From: Bacillota bacterium
Lineage (GTDB): Bacteria > Bacillota > Clostridia > Christensenellales > Borkfalkiaceae
Direction: 5' to 3'
Assembly (NCBI GenBank): GCA_021768985.1
Contig: JAETTR010000037.1
Coordinates: 1 to 8,940 of the forward strand
Length of the DNA: 8,940 nucleotides
Positions 1 through 6,206 of the stretch are shown here, in pieces (within the stretch, counting starts at the first letter, position 1; every line of letters starts with the position of its first letter). Position numbers and translations under genes: made by a program. A model generated the notes under the pieces. That model was not told the origin of the DNA, made no database searches, and was given only the letters and a program-made list of their open reading frames with translations.

Positions 1-2
1 AG

Positions 3-26
3 AAAACGGAACCCGAACAATTATGA
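3..26 (+). CDS. 3' end of an upstream gene (partial, unidentified)
   Basis: In this frame the first bases read K-T-E-P-E-Q-L and then TGA, and the TGA overlaps the ATG of coaX in an ATGA arrangement (ATG at 23, TGA at 24-26). Such 4-base overlaps are typical of translationally coupled operon genes, and coaX has no good ribosome binding site of its own here, which fits coupling. Only seven codons are visible, so the product cannot be identified and the reading could be chance. The gene would continue leftward out of the window. Confidence 0.35.
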   Translation, partial: KTEPEQL

Positions 27-811
27 TCATTTGCATCGATATCGGCAATACCAACGTGAAATATGCGATCTTCGACGGCGACCAGCTGAAATTTTCCTTC
101 CGCGTCGCCACCGATATGAAGCGCACTTCGGACGAGTACGGCGCGCAGCTTGTCAGCATGCTCGCGTTCAACGGCGTATCGGCGGAGGACGTAACGGGGG
201 GGATTTTCTCGTCCGTCGTGCCCTCGCTCGATTACACGATCGACCACATGCTGCGGCTGTATCTGGGAATCGTGCCCAAGCAGATCGCGCCCGGACTGAA
301 AACGGGGCTCTCCATGCGGGCGGACAACGCGCGCGAGGTGGGGGCGGACAGAATCGTGAACAACGTTTCCGCCATTAAAAAGTACGGAGCGGGCAAGCCG
401 ATCGTGGTAGTGGACTTCGGCACGGCGACGACCTTCAATATCATCAACGCGAAGTACGAATTTATCGGCGGGGTGATCGCGCCGGGCATCCGCGGCTCGC
501 TCGACAGTCTGGTGAGCGGCACGGCGAAGCTTCCGCGGGTGGAGATCGAGGCGCCGAAGAGCGTGATCGCCACGAATACGGTAACCAACATGCAGGCGGG
601 AATCGTGTTCGGGTTCGCGGGATTGGTCGAATTTATCGTAAAGAAGATCAAGGCGGAACTGAAAACGGAGGACGTGATCACGGTCGCGACGGGCGGATTT
701 TCGGAAATTATCGCCAAAGAGACGAAGTGTATCGACGTAATCGATAAAATGCTTACCTTAAACGGATTGAAATATCTGTATGATCTGAACGACTCGGAGG
801 AGGCGAAATAA
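23..811 (+). CDS. coaX: type III pantothenate kinase (CoaX)
   Basis: The enzyme phosphorylates pantothenate with ATP to 4'-phosphopantothenate, the first committed step of coenzyme A synthesis in the cytoplasm. The 262-aa length is normal for the family. The ASKHA-fold signatures are all visible: the N-terminal phosphate loop DIGNTN (residues 6-11), the conserved stretch ending in GADR (107-110) that carries the catalytic aspartate, the second phosphate motif DFGTATT (131-137), GGVIAPG (149-155), and the adenosine-side ATGG (222-225). The C-terminus LTLNGLKYLYDLN is also family-like. The ATG at 23 puts DIGNTN at the usual distance from the N-terminus. Type III kinases are known to be insensitive to CoA feedback and to need a monovalent cation. 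The gene probably overlaps the gene before it and is followed by hom after one base, so it lies within an operon. Confidence 0.96.
   Translation: MIICIDIGNTNVKYAIFDGDQLKFSFRVATDMKRTSDEYGAQLVSMLAFNGVSAEDVTGGIFSSVVPSLDYTIDHMLRLYLGIVPKQIAPGLKTGLSMRADNAREVGADRIVNNVSAIKKYGAGKPIVVVDFGTATTFNIINAKYEFIGGVIAPGIRGSLDSLVSGTAKLPRVEIEAPKSVIATNTVTNMQAGIVFGFAGLVEFIVKKIKAELKTEDVITVATGGFSEIIAKETKCIDVIDKMLTLNGLKYLYDLNDSEEAK
796..803 (+). promoter_or_regulatory. ribosome binding site of hom inside the coaX end
   Basis: GGAGGAGG lies in the last codons of coaX and ends nine bases before the hom ATG at 813. It supports that start and suggests coupled translation of coaX and hom. Confidence 0.8.
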
Positions 812-812
812 T

Positions 813-2087
813 ATGAAGAAAGTCGGTGTGGCAATACTCGGATTGGGCGTAGTAGGCGGAGGAACATACGAAATTCTTACGAAGAACCGCGAATTCTACC
901 AAAGAACGCAGAACGTGGATATCGTGGTGGAGAGCGTGCTCGAGCTCAATCGGGAGCGCGCGCTGAAGCTCGGCGTTCCCGCGGAAAAAATCATGTCGAA
1001 CATTGCGGAGGTCGTCTGCAATCCGGACGTGAATATCGTCGTCGAAGTAATCGGCGGAATCGACGCCGCGCGCGAATTCGTGCTCGCCGCGCTCAACGCG
1101 GGCAAGACCGTGGTGACCTCCAACAAGGAGCTCTTCTGTAAATATTCGCACGAGCTGGAACGCGCCGCAAAGCACCAGAACGCCGGATTATATTTCGAAG
1201 CGAGCTGCGTGGGCGGCGTGCCCATTATCCGCACGTTGCTCGACGGCTTGCAGGCGAACAACATTACGTCGATGATGGGCATTATCAACGGCACGACCAA
1301 TTATATTCTGACGAAGATGTCCAACGAGGGCTTTTCCTACGAGGACGCGTTGAAAGAGGCGCAGGCGCTCGGCTATGCGGAAGCGGATCCCACCGCCGAC
1401 GTGGAAGGGTTCGACGCCGCGTATAAGCTCTCCATTCTTTCGTCGCTCGCCTTCCATACCAAGGTGCCTTTTTCCAAGGTGTTCCGCGAGGGGATCACGG
1501 GCGTGACGAAGGAAGTGATCGCCGACGGGAAGGAGCTCGGCTACCGTTTGAAGTTGCTTGCGATCGGCAAACAGACGGATTCGGGAATCGAGGTGCGCGT
1601 CCACCCGACCTTCGTGCGGACGGAGCACCCGCTCGCCGCCGTAAACGACAGCTTTAACGCCGTATATCTGACGGGCGACGCGGTAGGCGACGTCATGCTG
1701 TACGGCAGGGGCGCGGGCGCGTTGCCCACGGGCAGTGCGATCGTGAGCGATATTATCTACGCCGCAACGCACGCCGAGAGCAGATATTCTACCTTTAAGA
1801 ATACGGCGAACGCCGATAAGGACGTGCATTTCCCGAGCGATTTCAGCAGCGCGTACTATCTGCGGATCAAGGTTTCGGATCGGACGGGCGTGCTTGCCAA
1901 GATCGCAGCGCTGTTCGCCAAGTACAACATTTCGATCGAAGAGATGTTGCAGAAGGGCGAGGGTGATACGGCGAGCGTGACCATCGTCACGCACGAAACG
2001 CGCGAGCTTGCGGTGCGTAACGCAGTGAGCAAAATCAACGCGTTGGAAGTGGCTTCCGTGGAATCCGTTCTTCGGGTGGTATCTTAA
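813..2087 (+). CDS. hom: homoserine dehydrogenase with C-terminal ACT domain
   Basis: It reduces aspartate semialdehyde to homoserine with NAD(P)H, the branch point toward threonine and methionine. The 424-aa length fits the monofunctional, ACT-containing class. Seen in order: a Rossmann glycine-rich loop LGLGVVGGGT (residues 9-18), the cofactor-side VTSNKEL (101-107), EASCVGGVP (129-137), NGTTNYIL (159-166), and the substrate and catalytic block ALGYAEADPTADVEGFDAAYKL (185-206), whose Lys205 matches the family's catalytic lysine. YGRGAGALPTGSA (297-309) follows, and then an ACT domain from about 347 to the end (YYLRIKVSDRTGVLAKI...). In relatives the ACT domain mediates threonine feedback; that this applies here is inferred. 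It starts one base after coaX and has a strong ribosome binding site. A terminator follows directly, so it is the last gene of this operon. No thrB or thrC is adjacent. Confidence 0.97.
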   Translation: MKKVGVAILGLGVVGGGTYEILTKNREFYQRTQNVDIVVESVLELNRERALKLGVPAEKIMSNIAEVVCNPDVNIVVEVIGGIDAAREFVLAALNAGKTVVTSNKELFCKYSHELERAAKHQNAGLYFEASCVGGVPIIRTLLDGLQANNITSMMGIINGTTNYILTKMSNEGFSYEDALKEAQALGYAEADPTADVEGFDAAYKLSILSSLAFHTKVPFSKVFREGITGVTKEVIADGKELGYRLKLLAIGKQTDSGIEVRVHPTFVRTEHPLAAVNDSFNAVYLTGDAVGDVMLYGRGAGALPTGSAIVSDIIYAATHAESRYSTFKNTANADKDVHFPSDFSSAYYLRIKVSDRTGVLAKIAALFAKYNISIEEMLQKGEGDTASVTIVTHETRELAVRNAVSKINALEVASVESVLRVVS

Positions 2088-2095
2088 AATACGGC

Positions 2096-2127
2096 AAGGG
2101 CGGAAACTTCCGCCCTTTGATTTTTTT
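2096..2127 (+). terminator. rho-independent terminator after hom
   Basis: An 8-bp GC-rich stem, AAGGGCGG (2096-2103) with CCGCCCTT (2110-2117), closes a 6-base loop and is followed within three bases by seven T residues (2121-2127). It begins nine bases after the hom stop and separates the coaX-hom operon from the ATP-grasp gene. Confidence 0.9.
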
Positions 2128-2147
2128 AACGGTTTAATCTTTGAACA

Positions 2148-3023
2148 ATGAAACAGGGTGTTATTCTGATCAACGCGTATACGAACGGGGAGAGCGAGCT
2201 CAACCAGCCCAAGCGGCTGAAAGAGGAGTTCGAAGCGCGCGGCGTGCGCATAGAGGTCAATCGGAACTTTTTCACGGCGGGCGTTCGCGAAAACGAAGAG
2301 GCGGGTTTTATGTCTGCCGACTTTTGCGGCAATCTGGACAAGGATAAGTATGCGGGCGAATTGCTCGAAAAAGCGGGTTTACGGCTCTTCAATTCCCCGC
2401 GCGCTGTCGCCGTCTGCGACGATAAAATGACGACTTGCATCGCGCTCGCGGGGAGCGGAATTCCCGTTCCCGAAACGTACGCCGCGCCGCTCTGTTATTC
2501 CGAGAGCGCACCCGCGAACGCGGAATTTCTACGCGCGGTCGGCGAAAGGCTTGGTTACCCGCTCGTCGTAAAGGAGAGCTACGGCTCGCTCGGCAAGGGC
2601 GTTTATAAGGCGGACGATTTTGAATCGCTTTGCGAAGTCGAAAAAAAATTGCAGATGAAACCGCATCTGTTTCAGAAATTCGTGTCTTCGAGCGCGGGGC
2701 GGGATCTCCGCGTGATCGTGATCGGCGGCGTCGTCTTTGCCGCCATGCGGCGCACATCGGCGGGGGATTTCCGTTCCAATCTCGAGCTGGGCGGCAGGGG
2801 AGAGCCGTTGTCGCCCGATGCGCGCGCGGCGGCGCTTTGCGAGTCCGTCGCAAGGCGTCTGGGGCTCGATTACTGCGGGGTGGACTTGCTGTTCGCAGAG
2901 GACGGCTATACCGTTTGCGAGGTCAATTCCAACGCCTTTTTCGGCGGAATGGAGCGGATTACGGGAAAGAACGTTGCGGGGGCGTATGCGGAATACATCA
3001 TTCGGGAGGTTTACGGAGTATGA
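2148..3023 (+). CDS. RimK-like ATP-grasp ligase, substrate unknown
   Basis: This is a 291-aa ATP-grasp enzyme. The family activates a carboxylate as an acyl-phosphate and joins it to an amine or similar nucleophile; the best-known relatives (RimK, LysX, CofF/MptN types) add amino acids to proteins or cofactors. An N-terminal pre-grasp domain covers about residues 1-85 (VILINAYTNGE at 5-15). The ATP-grasp core shows an ATP-binding lysine in VVKESYGSLGKGVY (140-153), where SYGSLGKG is the glycine-rich loop. It also shows hinge residues LFQKF (174-178), GRDLRVIVIGG (184-194), MRRTSAGDFRSNLELGG (200-216), metal-side Asp246 in CGVDLLF (243-249) and the C-terminal metal/substrate motif CEVNSNAFFGGMERITG (257-273), with Glu258 and Asn260. 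All expected catalytic positions appear intact. The ATG at 2148 is the only sensible start because an in-frame TGA lies at 2142-2144; there is no good ribosome binding site. The stop overlaps the next gene's ATG. The substrate cannot be read from sequence; homology to protein-glutamylating RimK is only superfamily-level. Confidence 0.88.
   Translation: MKQGVILINAYTNGESELNQPKRLKEEFEARGVRIEVNRNFFTAGVRENEEAGFMSADFCGNLDKDKYAGELLEKAGLRLFNSPRAVAVCDDKMTTCIALAGSGIPVPETYAAPLCYSESAPANAEFLRAVGERLGYPLVVKESYGSLGKGVYKADDFESLCEVEKKLQMKPHLFQKFVSSSAGRDLRVIVIGGVVFAAMRRTSAGDFRSNLELGGRGEPLSPDARAAALCESVARRLGLDYCGVDLLFAEDGYTVCEVNSNAFFGGMERITGKNVAGAYAEYIIREVYGV
3004..3010 (+). promoter_or_regulatory. ribosome binding site of the membrane protein gene
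   Basis: GGGAGGT inside the last codons of the ATP-grasp gene lies about ten bases before the ATG at 3020. Together with the ATGA overlap it fixes this start over the in-frame upstream ATG at 2630, which would run through the body of the ATP-grasp gene. Confidence 0.75.
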
Positions 3024-3601
3024 TACGTTCGATCAAAGAGCTCAGACACGCCATGGACGCGCGCGCGAAATCGGACGAAATCGAGCGCGACGAAGAGGGG
3101 CGCGCGATCATTGAAATGACGGTTTTGCGCGACGAAGATTTTTTATCCGATTTTTCTGCGGGCGCGCGCCCCGTGATCGGCGCGGAGGTCGCGGAGTATC
3201 TGAACGAGAGCGCGTTGCCGCTTCTGCCCAAAGAGCCCGTCTGTCTGAAAATTTACAGCGACTGTATCAGTGAAGAGGAGCAGTCCGTTTATAATGCGGC
3301 GCTCATGGAGTACTACGCCCGCCATTATAAAGAGAACCGCATTGCGTTGAAACGGAACGCGGCAGTTTCGGTGGTTATGGCGGTCGTGGGACTTGTCGCG
3401 CTTGCGGTTACGCTGTTTGTCTCCTTTTTTTGGAAACTGCCCGTATTGTCGGAAGCGCTTGATATTTTCGCCTGGGTGTTCATCTGGGAAGCGGTGGACC
3501 TGTTCTTCCTCGAACGCGCCGTGCTTCGGATGCGGCGGAACAGCTGTCTGCGCTTTCTCGACGCGAAGATCGTATATCTGTCGCGCGCGAAAACGGCATA
3601 A
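3020..3601 (+). CDS. hypothetical membrane protein with two C-terminal helices
   Basis: This 193-aa protein has no recognised family. Residues 1-110 are charged and soluble-looking, rich in Glu, Asp and Arg, with a stretch EIERDEEGRAIIEMTVLRDEDFLSDFS around 20-46 and KIYSDCISEEEQSVYNAALMEYY around 77-99. Two hydrophobic segments follow, about 114-138 (AAVSVVMAVVGLVALAVTLFVSF) and 143-165 (LSEALDIFAWVFIWEAVDLFF), and then a basic tail from about 166. By the positive-inside rule, basic residues before the first helix (KRN) and after the second (RAVLRMRR) suggest that both termini are cytoplasmic. No signal peptide is seen. The start codon overlaps the stop of the ATP-grasp gene (ATGA), so the two proteins are probably made together and may work together. 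A terminator follows. Function is unknown. Confidence 0.85.
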   Translation: MIRSIKELRHAMDARAKSDEIERDEEGRAIIEMTVLRDEDFLSDFSAGARPVIGAEVAEYLNESALPLLPKEPVCLKIYSDCISEEEQSVYNAALMEYYARHYKENRIALKRNAAVSVVMAVVGLVALAVTLFVSFFWKLPVLSEALDIFAWVFIWEAVDLFFLERAVLRMRRNSCLRFLDAKIVYLSRAKTA

Positions 3602-3637
3602 TCCAACGAAATACGCGCGAACGCATGAAAAAACAAC

Positions 3638-3666
3638 GGAATCCGACGGATGCGGATTCCTTTTTT
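3638..3666 (+). terminator. rho-independent terminator after the membrane protein gene
   Basis: An 8-bp stem, GGAATCCG (3638-3645) with CGGATTCC (3653-3660), has a 7-base loop and six T residues directly after it (3661-3666). It lies 36 bases downstream of the stop at 3601. A run of A residues upstream (3628-3633) would give some terminator character in the opposite direction too, but there is no minus-strand gene to stop. Confidence 0.88.
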
Positions 3667-3728
3667 CTGTTTTCGACAATTTTCGCGGAAACTTCCCAAA
3701 ACAAGACAAAATTCGAATCGGTGAAAAT

Positions 3729-3757
3729 TTGCACGATATTATACTTTATGATATAAT
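3729..3757 (+). promoter_or_regulatory. promoter for the 96-aa orphan gene
   Basis: A perfect -10 box TATAAT (3752-3757) is preceded by TGA, making an extended -10 (TGnTATAAT). A partial -35 TTGCAC (3729-3734) lies 17 bases upstream. Transcription would start near 3764, giving an untranslated leader of about 70 bases before the ATG at 3833. The layout closely matches the degV promoter in this window (TTGCAT, 17 bases, extended TATAAT). Confidence 0.75.
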
Positions 3758-3773
3758 TTTTATTGCGGTGAAT

Positions 3774-3836
3774 ATGAAATACCTTGTTTTTCATAAATCC
3801 AATTTGCCGCGCCGTTTCGAAAGAGGAGCTTTATGA
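3774..3836 (+). CDS. possible 20-aa leader peptide (tentative)
   Basis: Within the predicted leader of the 96-aa gene there is a short open frame, M-K-Y-L-V-F-H-K-S-N-L-P-R-R-F-E-R-G-A-L, whose TGA (3834-3836) overlaps the ATG of the downstream gene at 3833. The overlap would let translation of the peptide govern that of the next gene. Against this, the only ribosome-binding-like sequence (GGTGA, 3767-3771) sits just two bases before the ATG and very near the predicted transcript start, while the downstream gene has its own good site. No run of a single amino acid suggests classical attenuation. It may be chance. Confidence 0.25.
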   Translation: MKYLVFHKSNLPRRFERGAL

Positions 3837-4123
3837 AATTCACGATGGAAGAAAAAGTCGCAAGGTACCTGTTGCACTGTATTTATCTCGGTCAATACGT
3901 GGTAAACGCCGCGCGCCCGTCCGACCGCCGATTGGAAGAGTACGACCTTCTGGCGGAACAGATCTATAAACAGTACATTGCAGGTACGGAAGGGATTCCG
4001 TACGAAGCCGTAACGGACAGGCAGGTTGCCGATCTTCGCGACAGAATTTTGGACGAAGTTTCGAAATATCTCGAAAGTTTCGAAAGAGACGTTCTGCGTG
4101 AAAAAGTATCCGAATTGTTATAA
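3833..4123 (+). CDS. small hypothetical protein (96 aa)
   Basis: This is a small, charged and probably all-helical protein that I do not recognise. It begins MKFTMEEKVARYLL. It has tyrosine-rich patches (residues 12-46 include several Tyr) and a C-terminal half (about 61-96, TDRQVADLRDRILDEVSKYL...) with spacing that could form an amphipathic helix or a short coiled coil. There is no signal peptide, membrane segment, zinc-binding cysteine set or helix-turn-helix that I can see; the only cysteine is Cys16. The start is supported by AGAGGAG (3822-3828), five bases before the ATG. The gene is monocistronic: it has its own extended -10 promoter upstream and a strong terminator right after its stop. 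That independent wiring suggests a real expressed gene despite its size. Confidence 0.75.
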   Translation: MKFTMEEKVARYLLHCIYLGQYVVNAARPSDRRLEEYDLLAEQIYKQYIAGTEGIPYEAVTDRQVADLRDRILDEVSKYLESFERDVLREKVSELL

Positions 4124-4125
4124 AC

Positions 4126-4155
4126 AAAAAAGCAATCCCGCGGGATTGCTTTTTT
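4126..4155. terminator. bidirectional terminator shared by convergent genes
   Basis: This is a perfect 30-base palindrome centred at 4140/4141. Each arm is AAAAAAGCAATCCCG or its complement, giving a GC-containing stem flanked by six A residues on the left and six T residues on the right. On either strand it reads as a hairpin followed by a T-tract. It starts two bases after the stop of the 96-aa gene and lies 17 bases beyond the tkt stop on the other strand, so one element serves both convergent transcripts. Confidence 0.92.
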
Positions 4156-4171
4156 CATCGGATTGATCCGG

Positions 4172-6160
4172 TTATTTCGCGAGCGATTTTTTCGCTTTTT
4201 CCACGACGTTCGCGACGGTGAAGCCGAATTTTTCGAAGAGCTTGGGCGCGGGACCGCTGGCGCCGAACGTGCTCATGCCGATAATTTCGCCCTTTTCGCC
4301 CGCGTATTTGTACCAGCTGTAGGGGGAGCCCGCTTCCACGCACACGCGCGCTTTGACCGCCTTGGGCATCACGCTCTCTTTGTACGCTTCGCTCTGTTTT
4401 TCGAATTCCTCGAAGCAGGGCATGGAAATCACGCGCGCCTTGATTCCTTCTTTTTCCAGCTCGGCTTTCGCGCCGACGCACTGTTCCACTTCCGAACCGC
4501 TCGCAATCAGAAGCACGTCGGGCGCGCCCTTGCAGTCCTCGAGCACGTAGCCGCCCTTTAACGCTTCGAGCCCGCTGTTCGCGTATTGCGGCAGGTTCTG
4601 ACGGGTGAGCACGAGCGCGGTGGGGGCGGTGCCTGTCAGCGCGGAAATCCACGCCGCGGCGGTTTCTTTTCCGTCCGCGGGGCGGTAGACCTTCATGTTG
4701 GGAATCGAGCGGAGCGCGATCAGCTGTTCCACGGGCTCGTGGGTGGGTCCGTCTTCGCCGACGCCGATCGAGTCGTGCGTGAGAATGTACACGACGGGAA
4801 TGTTCATGAGCGCGGAAAGGCGCATCGCATGTTTGCAATAATCGGAGAATATGAAGAAGGTGGAGCAGTACGCGCGAATCCCGCCGTGCAGCTGCATGCC
4901 GTTCGCAATCGCCGCCATGGCGTGCTCGCGGATCCCGAAGTGCATGTTTCTGCCTTCGTAGGAAGCGGGCGTAAAATCGCCGTAGGTGATCGTGTCGGTG
5001 TTCTTCATGTCCGAAAGGTTGGAGGGCGCAAGGTCCGCGCTGCCGCCCATTAAGGAGGGGAGAAGCGCGGCGATCTTGTTCAGAACGGTCGCGGAGGTCT
5101 GGCGGGTCGCCATGGGCTTCTCGAATTTGAACAGATCGTCTACCTTCGCAAGGTCGGGCAGTTCGCCCTTCATTGCGGCTTTGTACTGCGCCGCAAGTTC
5201 GGGGTATTGCTTTTCGTATTCGGCGAACATGGCGTTCCATTCCGCCTGTTTCTTCGCGCCGCGCGCGCCCGCTTCCGCGGTGTGCGCGAATACTTCGTCG
5301 GGCACTTCGAAGGGCTCCGAGCTCCAGCCGAGCTTCTCCTTCGTCTTTTGCAGGTTTTCCGCGCCGAGCGGCGCGCCGTGGCACTTGTGGCTTCCTTCGA
5401 GCGGCGTGCCGTATCCGATCTTCGTTTTGCAGATGATGATCGAGGGCTTCTTCGTTTCCTTCTGCGCCTTTTCGATCGCCTTGTCGATTGCCGCGACGTC
5501 GTCGGGGTGAGCGACGAGGTCTACGCGGAGCACCTGCCAGTTCTGCGCTTCGAAGCGCGCCGCCACGTCCTCTTTGAAGGTGATGTCGGTGTCGCCCTCG
5601 ATCGTGATGTCGTTATCGTCGTAGAAGAGGATCAGCTTGCCCAGCTCGTGCGTGCCGGCAAAGGAGCAGGCTTCGTAGGAGATGCCTTCTTCGAGACACC
5701 CGTCGCCGCAGAGCGCGTAGGTGAAGTGATCCACCACGGGGAACCCTTTGCGGTTGAACGTCGCCGCAAGGTGTGCTTCGGCAACCGCCATCCCCACGGC
5801 GTTCGCAATGCCCTGACCGAGAGGACCCGTCGTTGTTTCCACGCCCACCGTGTGTCCGTATTCGGGGTGACCGGGGGTTTTGGAGCCGAGCTGGCGGAAG
5901 TTCATCAAATCTTCCTTGGTCAGTCCGAATCCGTACAGATAGAGCAGGGAGTAGTCCAGCATGGAGCCGTGCCCCGCGGAGAGGATAAAGCGGTCCCGAT
6001 CGTCCCACTTGGCGTCGGCGTTGTTGAATTTCAGATGATTCTGAAAGAGTGCGTAGGCGATGGGGGCGGAGCCGAGCGGAAGCCCGGGGTGACCCGAATT
6101 CGCCTTCTGAATCGCTTCCGCCGAAAGGATCCGAATTGCGTTGATGGTTGTCTTGTTCAT
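4172..6160 (-). CDS. tkt: transketolase
   Basis: A thiamine-diphosphate enzyme that transfers two-carbon ketol units between pentose, hexose, triose and tetrose phosphates in the non-oxidative pentose phosphate pathway. It is 662 aa, the normal full length, and matches the family from end to end. Seen in order: SGHPG (residues 22-26), SAGHGS (61-66), PGHPE (96-100), TGPLGQGIANAVGMA (111-125), the ThDP/metal motif GDG (152-154) with its closing Asn183 in YDDN, KTKIGYG (245-251) and His258 in GSHKCHG. GGSADL (372-377), the catalytic glutamate Glu412 in GIREHAM (409-415), GVGEDGPTHEPVEQL (466-480) and LTRQNLP (518-524) follow. The ATG is supported by AAAGGAGA (complement of 6166-6173), five bases upstream. 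It lies 46 bases downstream of the phosphohexomutase gene on the same strand, with no terminator between, so it is probably co-transcribed. The shared palindromic terminator follows it. Confidence 0.98.
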   Translation of the reverse strand: MNKTTINAIRILSAEAIQKANSGHPGLPLGSAPIAYALFQNHLKFNNADAKWDDRDRFILSAGHGSMLDYSLLYLYGFGLTKEDLMNFRQLGSKTPGHPEYGHTVGVETTTGPLGQGIANAVGMAVAEAHLAATFNRKGFPVVDHFTYALCGDGCLEEGISYEACSFAGTHELGKLILFYDDNDITIEGDTDITFKEDVAARFEAQNWQVLRVDLVAHPDDVAAIDKAIEKAQKETKKPSIIICKTKIGYGTPLEGSHKCHGAPLGAENLQKTKEKLGWSSEPFEVPDEVFAHTAEAGARGAKKQAEWNAMFAEYEKQYPELAAQYKAAMKGELPDLAKVDDLFKFEKPMATRQTSATVLNKIAALLPSLMGGSADLAPSNLSDMKNTDTITYGDFTPASYEGRNMHFGIREHAMAAIANGMQLHGGIRAYCSTFFIFSDYCKHAMRLSALMNIPVVYILTHDSIGVGEDGPTHEPVEQLIALRSIPNMKVYRPADGKETAAAWISALTGTAPTALVLTRQNLPQYANSGLEALKGGYVLEDCKGAPDVLLIASGSEVEQCVGAKAELEKEGIKARVISMPCFEEFEKQSEAYKESVMPKAVKARVCVEAGSPYSWYKYAGEKGEIIGMSTFGASGPAPKLFEKFGFTVANVVEKAKKSLAK

Positions 6161-6165
6161 AGCGT

Positions 6166-6173
6166 TCTCCTTT
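6166..6173 (-). promoter_or_regulatory. ribosome binding site of tkt
   Basis: On the minus strand this reads AAAGGAGA, five bases before the tkt ATG. It occupies most of what matters in the 46-base gap after the phosphohexomutase gene; no promoter or hairpin is evident in that gap. Confidence 0.8.
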
Positions 6174-6206
6174 ATATTTCCGGATTTATTCCAATGGATT
6201 CCGTTT

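Noticed and set aside
1188..1994. Minus-strand open frame (268 aa) opposite hom
   Set aside because: Antisense shadow of the homoserine dehydrogenase gene, with Arg/His-rich translation and no recognisable domain.
2630..3019. N-terminal extension of the membrane protein gene back to an ATG at 2630
   Set aside because: It would run through the ATP-grasp gene in another frame and reads as Arg-rich noise. The ATG at 3020 has a ribosome binding site and an ATGA overlap.
3738..3743. Minus-strand TATAAT within the orphan gene's promoter region, suggesting a divergent promoter
   Set aside because: No matching -35 lies at the right distance on the minus strand, and no minus-strand gene follows, only the terminator and the plus-strand membrane protein gene.
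4155..5384. Second minus-strand open frame (409 aa) inside tkt in another frame
   Set aside because: The translation is Arg-rich and low in complexity, as expected for a shifted reading of a GC-biased gene. It starts within tkt without a ribosome binding site.
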